From Clostridium sp. CAG:302 (GTDB lineage: Bacteria; Bacillota_I; Bacilli_A; RF39; UBA660), in NCBI GenBank assembly GCA_000431795.1, contig FR887364.1, positions 1 through 47,389 of the forward strand: 47,389 nucleotides of DNA. Direction: 5' to 3'. Each line of letters begins with the position of its first letter. The first letter of the stretch is position 1. Positions 18,935-26,177 of this stretch are shown here, piece after piece. The position numbers and the translations under genes are program-made. The notes beneath the pieces were generated by a model. That model ran no database searches. It was not told the origin of the DNA and saw nothing but the letters and a program-made list of their open reading frames with translations.

Positions 18935-19295
18935 TTATTTTAAAGCACCAGAAAATCTAGAAGAAAAAACAAATACAGGTGATTTCTTCCACAAACCAGG
19001 AGATTTGAACAAAGAATCAAATAATAATAGTTTCTTTTATACACCTAATGATTTAGATAGTAGTGCAAATAAAACAGTATCATCAGCAGAAGAAATAAAT
19101 AAATTTATTAGTGAAGTAGCAACAGGAAAAAGAAGTGAAGGATTAACCATTGGTGGTGCTACAATGTTTGTTAGTTTTGATAGATTAAAAGAAATGGTTA
19201 GTGAAGGCTATAATATAATTAAAGCAAGTTATTTTGAACAAATGAATATGATTGAAGTAACATTTGATATTCCATATAAATCAAAAACAAGATAA
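18927..19295 (+). CDS. Unknown protein with three N-terminal F-x2-P-x-D/N-L repeats
   Basis: A 122-residue protein not recognised. The first 50 residues hold three loose repeats: YFKAPENLEEKTNTGD, FFHKPGDLNKESNNNS and FFYTPNDLDSSANKT, low-complexity and probably disordered. Residues 55-122 form a compact domain (SAEEINKFISEVATGKRSEGLTIGGATMFVSFDRLKEMV ... MIEVTFDIPY). AGGAGG overlaps the end of gap and the start overlaps the gap stop by eight bases, so it is translationally coupled to GAPDH. There are no membrane segments. The repeats look like short linear binding motifs. A terminator follows. Confidence 0.75.
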   Translation: MSNYFKAPENLEEKTNTGDFFHKPGDLNKESNNNSFFYTPNDLDSSANKTVSSAEEINKFISEVATGKRSEGLTIGGATMFVSFDRLKEMVSEGYNIIKASYFEQMNMIEVTFDIPYKSKTR

Positions 19296-19300
19296 TAAAG

Positions 19301-19326
19301 ACTTACCTTAAGTGGTAAGTTTTTTC
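19301..19326 (+). terminator. Terminator after the gap operon
   Basis: ACTTACC (19301-19307) pairs with GGTAAGT (19314-19320) across a 6-base loop, followed by a T tract. It ends eight bases before copy 2 of the paired-hairpin element. Confidence 0.85.
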
Positions 19327-19333
19327 TGGTGTT

Positions 19334-19395
19334 CACTCTAAGCCTGTAGTCTTATGAGTGTTAAATTAAGCCTCATTTTAAGAGTCTTAATTTAA
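19334..19395 (+). ncRNA. Paired-hairpin element, copy 2
   Basis: Hairpin 1 is CACTC-TAAG / CTTA-T-GAGTG (19334-19342, 19351-19360) with the invariant loop CCTGTAGT. Hairpin 2 is a perfect 10-bp stem TTAAATTAAG / CTTAATTTAA (19361-19370, 19386-19395) with loop CCTCATTTTAAGAGT, itself able to form CTC/GAG. The two hairpins abut with no linker, as in the other copies. After 13 bases comes ctattatatataagc (19409-19423), identical over 15 bases to the text after copy 3. Confidence 0.58.
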
Positions 19396-19426
19396 TATGC
19401 CAGTGCATCTATTATATATAAGCAGT

Positions 19427-19450
19427 AACTATATACTAAAATATATAGTT
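19427..19450. repeat. Inverted repeat before the acyltransferase promoter
   Basis: AACTATATA / TATATAGTT separated by six bases, a 9-bp inverted repeat between element copy 2 and the promoter. There is no T tract, so it is unlikely to be a terminator. It could be an operator or extra RNA structure. Confidence 0.35.
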
Positions 19451-19463
19451 AATAATTAAAAAG

Positions 19464-19493
19464 TTACAAAAAATAGCATTTTTATGTTATAAT
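19464..19493 (+). promoter_or_regulatory. Promoter of the acyltransferase-sensor operon
   Basis: TTACAA (19464-19469), 18 bases, TGT-TATAAT (19485-19493), an extended -10 promoter 40 bases before the start codon. Confidence 0.65.
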
Positions 19494-19533
19494 AGTGCAT
19501 ATGATTAATTATTAATTATTTGGAGGGTGGTTT

Positions 19534-20493
19534 ATGGATACATTTAAGAAATTAACTTTGATTGAAAAAAGAAATATGGCAATTGAAGAATTAGTTAATT
19601 ATTACGCAGAGTATAGGATTTATTGCTACAATAAAGGAGATAAATTAAAAGGTATTGAGTTAAGAAAAAAGATTCATCCATTAATTAACCTAATACTAAA
19701 AATAGATGAAACATTATCAAAAGAGAAAAATATAATTATTGCTAATGAAAATAATGCCAAAAAAGGTGTACCAAAAATATTTGCTTGTACGCATATAGGC
19801 GGTAATGATATACAAAGAACATTTCAAATTATTAAAGAGCCAGCCTATCTAATGCTTGGAGATCCAGGTATATTGTATAAAATGCCAATCTATCAAGGAT
19901 TAAAACTTAATGGAGTTATACCATTAGAGACAAAGAATAAAATAGACAGAAAAATAGCTTATAATAGATCGGTAGAACTATTGAATAATGGTGGTAATTT
20001 ATTAATATATCCAGAAGGAGCTTGGAATGTAACTCCAAATGTAATAGTAATGAAAACATTTGTAGGAACTGTTAGAATGGCAAAAGAAACAGGTGTAGAA
20101 ATAGTTCCAATAGCAGTAGAGCAATATGGTAATAAGTTCTATTTCAATATAGGAAAAAATTATGGAATTGCTAAAAGTACTACGAAAACCGAAGTAGAAT
20201 TAAATTGTGAATTAAGAGATAAATTAGCGACATTAAAATGGCAAATACTAGAGACTCAGCCTATTTTTCAAAGAGATAATGTACCAGAGGGATATATTTA
20301 TGATTTCCAAAAAGAGATAGTAGAAAAATGTAACTATGGTTATGGTTTCTCACTAGAAGATGCTATAAGTGAGAGTTTTCACGACAAGAACATTACTAGT
20401 GAAGAAGAAGTATTTAGTTTTTTAGAAAACTTAGATATTAATATAAATAATGCCTTCTTATTAAGAGGTCATTCAAAAAAATTAAAAAAATAA
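19534..20493 (+). CDS. PlsC-like lysophospholipid acyltransferase family protein
   Basis: A 319-residue protein with the glycerolipid acyltransferase motifs: H87-x4-D92 in ACTHIGGNDIQR (block I), LMLGDPGILYKMPIYQGLKLNGVIPLE (block II-like) and YPEGAWN at 159-165 (block III), then IVPIAVEQYG (block IV). Such enzymes move acyl chains to lysophosphatidic acid or related lipids at the membrane. It has an extra 80-residue N-terminal helical region and no clear transmembrane helix, and it is longer than typical PlsC (about 240 aa). The acceptor may therefore differ. TTGGAGGGTGG precedes ATG 19534. It is followed after 23 bases by the sensor gene, suggesting a shared transcript. Confidence 0.8.
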   Translation: MDTFKKLTLIEKRNMAIEELVNYYAEYRIYCYNKGDKLKGIELRKKIHPLINLILKIDETLSKEKNIIIANENNAKKGVPKIFACTHIGGNDIQRTFQIIKEPAYLMLGDPGILYKMPIYQGLKLNGVIPLETKNKIDRKIAYNRSVELLNNGGNLLIYPEGAWNVTPNVIVMKTFVGTVRMAKETGVEIVPIAVEQYGNKFYFNIGKNYGIAKSTTKTEVELNCELRDKLATLKWQILETQPIFQRDNVPEGYIYDFQKEIVEKCNYGYGFSLEDAISESFHDKNITSEEEVFSFLENLDININNAFLLRGHSKKLKK

Positions 20494-20516
20494 AAAAGAA
20501 AAAAAGAGGTAAAATT

Positions 20517-22337
20517 ATGCAAGCAATTATATTACAAATAGTGGGGTTACTTATAATTACAACTTTAATAGTATTATTCTATTCAAAGCCAAACATAGAA
20601 ACAATTGAAACAAAAACATATGCTAAATTAATAGGATTAAATCTTTCATTTTTATTAGTGGGAATCTCAACATACATAGTGGCTAAATTAATTGGTAATT
20701 TTACCTTAATATGCATTTTACAAAAAATATATATGAGTATTTTAGCTTTACTTAACTTGTATTCAATGTTTTATTGTATATCAATTTATGATAAAGAAGA
20801 AAAACTTAATAAATTAAAAAAAGTTTTAGCAATTGTCACCATTATTTCAATATTGTTTATAATATTATTACCATTAAATGTCATATTGGAAGGAGAACTA
20901 TTAGATGGTGAAGGCCTTGCATATGATGTGGCTTTAGGTCACACTATTCTGAGTTTTGCCTTCTTCTTAACAACACTCTTTTATTTTCTTGTGAAAAAAT
21001 ATTCAATCAAAAAAATATCTCCATATATAATATTAATAATACTTTATTTGATTGGCTTCTTAATAAGAGGCTATTGTAAAGAACTAATATTTGAAGGTTT
21101 CTTCTATGCATATATATTATTTATTATGTATAATACTATAGAAAATCCAGATGTAAAAATGGCTAAAGAATTAGCATTTCAAAAACAATTAGTAGAAGAA
21201 TCTTCTAGAAAAACACTAAATTTAATAGGGGATATTTCTAAAGATTTAGAATCTTCAATTAAAAGTTTAGAATTAATTAATGAAACAAAAGTAGATAAAA
21301 ATAACATCAAAGAATTAAATAATGTTTTATATAAATTTCAAAAAGATTCTGTTAAACTAAGTGATAAAATATCCAGTATTCTTGATTTAGCAATAGTTAA
21401 AAGTAAACCTAAAACAATTATATATAAATATGAAATGGCAGATATGCTAGATAAATTAAAACAATTTTTAGAAATAGATGGAAAAAACAAAATTAAGTTA
21501 GATATTGAAATTAGTGATAAACTACCATCAGTACTATATGGTGATGAATCAGGAGTTATCAAAACTATTCTATACTTTTTTGATTTAATTGTATCAATAT
21601 CAAACAAAAAGAGTATGTCATTGGTAATAGATGATATTAAAGTTGGTAGATTTTCTCGATTAAGATTTAAATTTGTAACCAGTGATAAATCTATTTTAGA
21701 TTATTTAGAAGAAGATAAAAAAACAAAAAAACTTAAATTAACTAAAACAAATGATGTTAATTATGAGATAATAGAAAATCTATTAGAAAAAATGAATGGT
21801 AGTATAACTATAACCAAAGAAGATAATACTATTAATTTATTAATGGGTATTAACCAAAGACTTATGAGTGAATATGATGTTATAAACGAAAAACAAGAAA
21901 ATAAGAATGTTAAAATCAAATATCATAATTATAGTAATAAAAGAATTCTAATAGTAGACGATAATAATCTACGACTAAAAGAAATAAAAATATTACTAAG
22001 GCCATATAATGTTGAAATTGTATCAGTGAAAAATAGAAGAGATATGGGAAATATGCTAAGTGCTAATGAAACATTTGATATGATTATTATTGATGATATT
22101 ATTCCTAATTTTGAAATAGATAGTTTTACAAATGAAGTTATTAAAAATCAAAATGATATATTAAATTATATTAAGAAACAGGCCAAGTATAACATTATAA
22201 CAATTATAATGGTTACACCAAATAATAAAAATATAGAAGATAAATATATCGAATATGGATTTAATGATTACATTATCAAACCAATTAACAAAGAAAATAT
22301 AGATAAAATACTAAATAAATATTTTAATGAAGAGTAA
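20517..22337 (+). CDS. 7-TM degenerate histidine-kinase/receiver hybrid
   Basis: A 606-residue protein. About seven transmembrane helices fill residues 1-205 (IILQIVGLLIITTLIVLFYS is the first). A DHp-like helical pair follows (LVEESSRKTLNLIGDISKDLESSIKSLELI) but lacks the phospho-acceptor histidine of HELRTPL-type boxes. The ATPase-like region has YGDESGVIKTILYFFDLIVS, where the N-box asparagine is missing, and no DxGxG box is seen. The C-terminal receiver (about 478-606) is intact: VDD acidic pair, IIIDD phospho-site, VTP and IIKP. It thus looks like a pseudokinase coupled to a functional receiver, which would need a partner kinase. Its ribosome site is only AGAGGT. The terminator overlaps the stop codon. 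Confidence 0.78.
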   Translation: MQAIILQIVGLLIITTLIVLFYSKPNIETIETKTYAKLIGLNLSFLLVGISTYIVAKLIGNFTLICILQKIYMSILALLNLYSMFYCISIYDKEEKLNKLKKVLAIVTIISILFIILLPLNVILEGELLDGEGLAYDVALGHTILSFAFFLTTLFYFLVKKYSIKKISPYIILIILYLIGFLIRGYCKELIFEGFFYAYILFIMYNTIENPDVKMAKELAFQKQLVEESSRKTLNLIGDISKDLESSIKSLELINETKVDKNNIKELNNVLYKFQKDSVKLSDKISSILDLAIVKSKPKTIIYKYEMADMLDKLKQFLEIDGKNKIKLDIEISDKLPSVLYGDESGVIKTILYFFDLIVSISNKKSMSLVIDDIKVGRFSRLRFKFVTSDKSILDYLEEDKKTKKLKLTKTNDVNYEIIENLLEKMNGSITITKEDNTINLLMGINQRLMSEYDVINEKQENKNVKIKYHNYSNKRILIVDDNNLRLKEIKILLRPYNVEIVSVKNRRDMGNMLSANETFDMIIIDDIIPNFEIDSFTNEVIKNQNDILNYIKKQAKYNIITIIMVTPNNKNIEDKYIEYGFNDYIIKPINKENIDKILNKYFNEE

Positions 22338-22356
22338 GCCAAGCGCTTATTTTTTT
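22335..22356 (+). terminator. Terminator overlapping the sensor stop codon
   Basis: TAAGC (beginning at the stop codon) pairs with GCTTA across five bases, followed by seven T. Confidence 0.7.
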
Positions 22357-22396
22357 AGTATAAGAGTTTAAGCATTTTCTCTTTTGATAAAAGCAC

Positions 22397-22425
22397 TTGA
22401 CAAGAGAAAAAATCTAAGATAAAAT
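22397..22425 (+). promoter_or_regulatory. rny promoter
   Basis: TTGACA (22397-22402), 17 bases, TAAAAT (22420-22425), 71 bases before the start. The -35 lies within an inverted repeat TTTTCTCTT / AAGAGAAAA (22376-22409 region), which might be an operator. Confidence 0.7.
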
Positions 22426-22495
22426 TAACTTGTATAGTTTAAATTAATATTTAATGATTTTTTCTATAAAATATATTAAGAATGGAGGTATATAT

Positions 22496-24049
22496 ATGGA
22501 CAAAACAGTTCTCTCCATTTTGTTATTTGTTCTTGGATTGGGAATAGGACTTGCTTTAGTATTTTTATTTAATTTTTTAAAGAATAAAAAAGATAGTAAT
22601 AAAGCCGATACTATAATAGATAAAGCTAAAAAAGAAGCTGAAAAGATTAAAAGAGATTCTTTATTTGAAACAAAAGAAGAAATTCATAAATTAAAATTAG
22701 AAGCTGATAAAGAAATTAAAGAAAAGAAAAGTGAAGTAAAAGAGCAAGAAGATAGGCTTCTTCAAAGAGAAAATAATATTGACAGAAGGGATACTGCCCT
22801 TCAAAATAGAGAAACTGCTCTTGAAGAAAGAGAAAATAATTTACTTGATAAACAGCAAAAAATTCAAGAAGCTAAAGAAGAAATGGAAGAAATAAAAAGA
22901 AAAGAACTTGAAGAATTAGAAAGAATAAGCAAATATACAAAAGAACAAGCTCGTGATGCAGTTATGAAAATGGTTGAGACAAAGATGTCAAAAGAAATAG
23001 CAGCATACATAAAAGAAATGGAATCTGAGGCTAAACTAGAAGTTGATGAAAGAGCTAAAGAATTACTTGTAGGTACTATGCAGAAATATGCAGCAGATAT
23101 TACAAGTGAGCAGACAGTATCAGTTATAGCACTACCTAACGATGAAATGAAAGGTAGATTAATTGGTAGAGAAGGAAGAAATATTAGAACTATAGAATCA
23201 GTAACCGGAGTTGACTTAATTATTGATGATACCCCAGAAGCTATAGTAATATCTAGTTTCGATCCACTAAGAAGAGAAATAGCGAGACTTACATTAGAAA
23301 CTCTAATTAAAGATGGAAGAATTCATCCTGCTAGAATAGAAGAGTTATACGCTAAGACTTGTGCAGACGTTAAACAAACCATAAAAGAGTTTGGTAAAAA
23401 TGCTTTATATGAATTGGGACTATCAAAGATGGATCCTGAATTAGTTGAAATAGTAGGTAAACTACATTTTAGAAGTAGTTATGGACAAAATGCCTTAACT
23501 CACTCAATGGAAGTAGCCAACCTAGCGGGTATTATGGCTAGTGAACTAGGAGAAAATGTAAATCTTGCTAAGAGAGCTGGATTATTACATGATATAGGTA
23601 AAGCAATAGACTTTGAAATGGAAGGATCACATGTTAAAATAGGCGTAGATTTAGCTAAGAAATATGGTGAAGATGAAGTTGTTATAAATGCTATCGCTTC
23701 TCACCATGGAGAAGTTGCACCTACCAGCATTATAGCATCAATTGTTGCAATAGCAGATGCAGTATCAGCCTCTCGTCCAGGAGCAAGAAATGACTCTAGT
23801 GAAAACTATGTTCAAAGATTAGAACAACTTGAAGAAATAGGAAACAAAATGCAAGGTGTAGAAAAAGCCTATGCTATTCAAGCAGGAAGAGAACTTAGAG
23901 TAATGGTTAAACCTGATGAAGTAGATGATTTAACCGCTCATCAAATAGCTAGAGAAATAAAAGAAAAAATAGAAAATGAACTAAAATACCCTGGAACTAT
24001 TAAAGTTACAGTAATAAGAGAAACTAGGGCTCAAGAAGAAGCAAAATAG
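22496..24049 (+). CDS. rny: Ribonuclease Y
   Basis: A 517-residue RNase Y, the membrane-bound endonuclease that starts mRNA decay in Bacillota. It has an N-terminal transmembrane helix (VLSILLFVLGLGIGLALVFL, residues 4-23), a long coiled coil to about 200, a KH domain (MKGRLIGREGRNIRTIESVTG) and an HD domain with the catalytic LLHDIGKA and ASHHGE. Length and order match the family (about 520 aa). I chose ATG 22496, six bases after GGAGGT. An in-frame ATG at 22454 has no ribosome site. Confidence 0.97.
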   Translation: MDKTVLSILLFVLGLGIGLALVFLFNFLKNKKDSNKADTIIDKAKKEAEKIKRDSLFETKEEIHKLKLEADKEIKEKKSEVKEQEDRLLQRENNIDRRDTALQNRETALEERENNLLDKQQKIQEAKEEMEEIKRKELEELERISKYTKEQARDAVMKMVETKMSKEIAAYIKEMESEAKLEVDERAKELLVGTMQKYAADITSEQTVSVIALPNDEMKGRLIGREGRNIRTIESVTGVDLIIDDTPEAIVISSFDPLRREIARLTLETLIKDGRIHPARIEELYAKTCADVKQTIKEFGKNALYELGLSKMDPELVEIVGKLHFRSSYGQNALTHSMEVANLAGIMASELGENVNLAKRAGLLHDIGKAIDFEMEGSHVKIGVDLAKKYGEDEVVINAIASHHGEVAPTSIIASIVAIADAVSASRPGARNDSSENYVQRLEQLEEIGNKMQGVEKAYAIQAGRELRVMVKPDEVDDLTAHQIAREIKEKIENELKYPGTIKVTVIRETRAQEEAK

Positions 24050-24060
24050 TTTCTTTTTTA

Positions 24061-24089
24061 TTTACAATTTTACTTAAAAATGTTATACT
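24061..24089 (+). promoter_or_regulatory. Promoter of the ftsY-ylxM cluster
   Basis: TTTACA (24061-24066), 17 bases, TGT-TATACT (24081-24089), an extended -10 promoter 22 bases before the 24112 start. Confidence 0.65.
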
Positions 24090-24111
24090 TTAGAAGTAAG
24101 GAAGTAAGGTT

Positions 24112-24438
24112 ATGAATATAAGTTGTAAAGATAATGAAAATTTTGAGTTTGAACGAAGAATAGATAGAGGATGTGGGTTTAATTTTGAACTATCATCAGA
24201 TGAAGTTTATCAAATTAGTTATATGAATTACATTGGAGAAATAGAAGAACAATTTTATACTATGTGTCCAAGATGTGGTTATATAATTCCAATAGATAAA
24301 TCTATACTAAATGATTATGAAATTGGTTTAGCAAGAAGAAAAAGTATTGATGATAGAGATTTATATCTAAAAAACAATATTCTATCAGAATATACTAATG
24401 TTACAGAAAGAGGAAGAGTAAGAAAAAAAACATTATAG
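24112..24438 (+). CDS. Small CPRC zinc-site protein, unknown
   Basis: A 108-residue protein that I do not recognise. It has a CGF near residue 21 and a single CxxC knuckle in TMCPRCGYIIPIDKS at about 59-73, which could be half of a zinc site, followed by a basic C-terminus (GRVRKKTL). Its gene is the first of the ftsY operon (11 bases before the ftsY start) behind its own promoter, so it is co-expressed with SRP components. The ribosome site is a modest AAGTAAGG. No functional assignment is justified. Confidence 0.75.
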   Translation: MNISCKDNENFEFERRIDRGCGFNFELSSDEVYQISYMNYIGEIEEQFYTMCPRCGYIIPIDKSILNDYEIGLARRKSIDDRDLYLKNNILSEYTNVTERGRVRKKTL

Positions 24439-24448
24439 GAGGTTTATT

Positions 24449-25411
24449 ATGGGTTTATTTAATAAAATAAAAAGTGTCTTTAGTAAAGATAAAGATATAG
24501 TTAAATATGATAAAGCACTTACTAAAACAAGAAAAGAATTTTCTACTAAGATAAGTGATTTATCAAAGAAATATAAAAATATTGGCGAGGATTATTTTGA
24601 AGAGTTAGAAGATATTCTTATAATGGCGGATATTGGAATAAATACCGTTATGAAGTTTGTTGATAAATTAAAGAAAAGAGCCAAAGAAGAAAATATTAAA
24701 GATACTGACACACTAAAAGAAATAATTGTTGATGAAATGCTTATTATGTATGTAGATAACAAAGTACTAAATACTAAGATAAAGTATAGTGAAGAAGGTC
24801 CAACTGTTATTCTTTTTGTAGGAGTAAATGGTGTTGGTAAAACAACAAGTATTGGTAAAATAGCAAATAGAATGAAAAATGCTGGTAAAAAAGTTATTCT
24901 AGTAGCAGGAGATACCTTTAGAGCGGGTGCTACCGAACAATTAGTAGAATGGGGTAAAAGAATTGATGTACCAGTAGTTACCACAAGCAGTAAGGATCCA
25001 TCAGCAGCCGTCTATGATGGAATAGATACTGCAATTAAAGGCGAGTATGATGTTGTTCTTATAGATACCGCTGGTAGATTACAAAATAAAGTTAATCTAA
25101 TGAATGAATTATCAAAGATGAATAAAGTAATAAAGAAAGTAATACCAAATGCTCCTCACGAAGTATTATTAGTCGTAGATGCTACTACCGGACAAAATGG
25201 TATCCAGCAGGCTAAAGCCTTTAAAGAAGTAACTGATGTCAGTGGCATCATCCTAACTAAACTAGACGGAAGTGCTAAAGGTGGAATAGTTCTTGCTATT
25301 AAAGAAGAAGTAGATATACCAGTAAAATTTGTTGGACTAGGAGAAGGAACTGATGATTTAGAACCATTTGATATTGAAAAATATATCTATGGCTTATTTA
25401 AAGATTTATAG
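24449..25411 (+). CDS. ftsY: Signal recognition particle receptor FtsY
   Basis: A 320-residue SRP GTPase. The short amphipathic N-terminus MGLFNKIKSVFSK, typical of membrane-binding Gram-positive FtsY, is followed by the four-helix N domain and the G domain: GVNGVGKTT at 125-133 (G1), GDTFRAGATEQL (SRP-specific insert and G2), DTAGRLQNK (G3), TKLDGSAKGG (G4) and FVGLGEGTDDLEPF (G5 and closing motif). It receives SRP-ribosome complexes at the membrane. AGGAGG precedes ATG 24449. Ffh, usually right after ylxM, is not in this window. Confidence 0.97.
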   Translation: MGLFNKIKSVFSKDKDIVKYDKALTKTRKEFSTKISDLSKKYKNIGEDYFEELEDILIMADIGINTVMKFVDKLKKRAKEENIKDTDTLKEIIVDEMLIMYVDNKVLNTKIKYSEEGPTVILFVGVNGVGKTTSIGKIANRMKNAGKKVILVAGDTFRAGATEQLVEWGKRIDVPVVTTSSKDPSAAVYDGIDTAIKGEYDVVLIDTAGRLQNKVNLMNELSKMNKVIKKVIPNAPHEVLLVVDATTGQNGIQQAKAFKEVTDVSGIILTKLDGSAKGGIVLAIKEEVDIPVKFVGLGEGTDDLEPFDIEKYIYGLFKDL

Positions 25412-25426
25412 AAAGGGATTGATAAT

Positions 25427-25747
25427 ATGAAAAAAGAAGTTAGTAAAAAAAATACTAAGCCAAAGAAAGAAGAAAAGTACAAAATATTTGACTCTGTAAA
25501 ATTAAAAAGGACTGAGTTTATAATAACTCTAGTAGTAGGAGTAATATTTTTAGTACTATTATTCTTTGCTATTACTAATGAAGTATTTATGCCAGCAGCA
25601 CTTATTTCTTTTGCATTATTTCTATTTTGTATCTGTTACTATTACATCGATGACGAAAAAAAGAAAAAACTAGTATATACATTATTTGGACTTGGAGTAT
25701 TACTTATCATAATTGAAGTAATATATACAATGGTAAAAATAAACTAA
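25427..25747 (+). CDS. Three-helix membrane protein in the SRP cluster
   Basis: A 106-residue protein: a Lys-rich cytoplasmic head (KKEVSKKNTKPKKEEK) and three closely spaced transmembrane helices (FIITLVVGVIFLVLLFFAIT, then FMPAALISFALFLFCICYYY, then a helix containing LVYTLFGLGVLLIIIEVIY). I do not recognise the family. It is inserted between ftsY and ylxM, with 15-base and 1-base gaps, so it is co-translated with the SRP components. A role in membrane insertion is a guess from position only. Confidence 0.75.
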   Translation: MKKEVSKKNTKPKKEEKYKIFDSVKLKRTEFIITLVVGVIFLVLLFFAITNEVFMPAALISFALFLFCICYYYIDDEKKKKLVYTLFGLGVLLIIIEVIYTMVKIN

Positions 25748-25748
25748 T

Positions 25749-26042
25749 ATGGAAGAGAGAAATTATTTAATAATCTTATATGATTATTATGGTGAATTAT
25801 TAACAGATAAACAAAGAATGTATTTTGAAGATTACTATTTCAATAATCTTTCACTAGGAGAAATAAGTGAGAATGATGGTTATAGTAGAAATGCTATTCA
25901 TAAAAATATTAAGACTGCTGAAGAAAAACTATACTTCTATGAAGAAAAATTAGGCTTATATAAAAAGAAAAAATTACTTGAAGATATCATTAAAGATATC
26001 GATAATGAAGAAATAAAGAATAAAATAAGGGAGATATTATGA
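25749..26042 (+). CDS. ylxM: YlxM/UPF0122 SRP-associated helix-turn-helix protein
   Basis: A 97-residue helical protein with the YlxM pattern: LIILYDYYGELLTDKQRMYFEDYYFNNLSLGEISENDGYSRNAI, a sigma-70 region 4-like helix-turn-helix, then a charged helix. YlxM is encoded beside ffh or ftsY in Bacillota and can modulate SRP GTPase activity. The spacing from the preceding gene is one base. The stop overlaps the next start (ATGA). Confidence 0.9.
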   Translation: MEERNYLIILYDYYGELLTDKQRMYFEDYYFNNLSLGEISENDGYSRNAIHKNIKTAEEKLYFYEEKLGLYKKKKLLEDIIKDIDNEEIKNKIREIL

Positions 26043-26176
26043 CAAGTAGAAAATATAAAATGTACTATGATTATAGTAAGAGAACGAGTGGTGGATTTTT
26101 AGATGCTATGTTTTTATGTGGCATAATGATTAGTGCTTCAGTTTTAGTATTTCTCGCTTTATTAGGAGGAAAATAA
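26039..26176 (+). CDS. 45-residue single-TM small protein overlapping ylxM
   Basis: A 45-codon gene whose ATG overlaps the ylxM TGA by four bases, with AGGGAG eight bases upstream. The product has a Tyr/Lys-rich head (TSRKYKMYYDYSKRTSGGF) and one transmembrane helix (LDAMFLCGIMISASVLVFLALLG). It ends one base before the next gene, whose ribosome site (AGGAGG) lies in its last codons. Tight packing on both sides and a clean hydrophobic helix support a real gene. Its function is unknown. Confidence 0.7.
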   Translation: MTSRKYKMYYDYSKRTSGGFLDAMFLCGIMISASVLVFLALLGGK

Positions 26177-26177
26177 T

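Noticed and set aside
22376..22409. TTTTCTCTT/AAGAGAAAA inverted repeat over the rny -35 as a defined operator
   Set aside because: The repeat is AT-rich and low in complexity. It is noted with the promoter but not enough to claim a regulator site.
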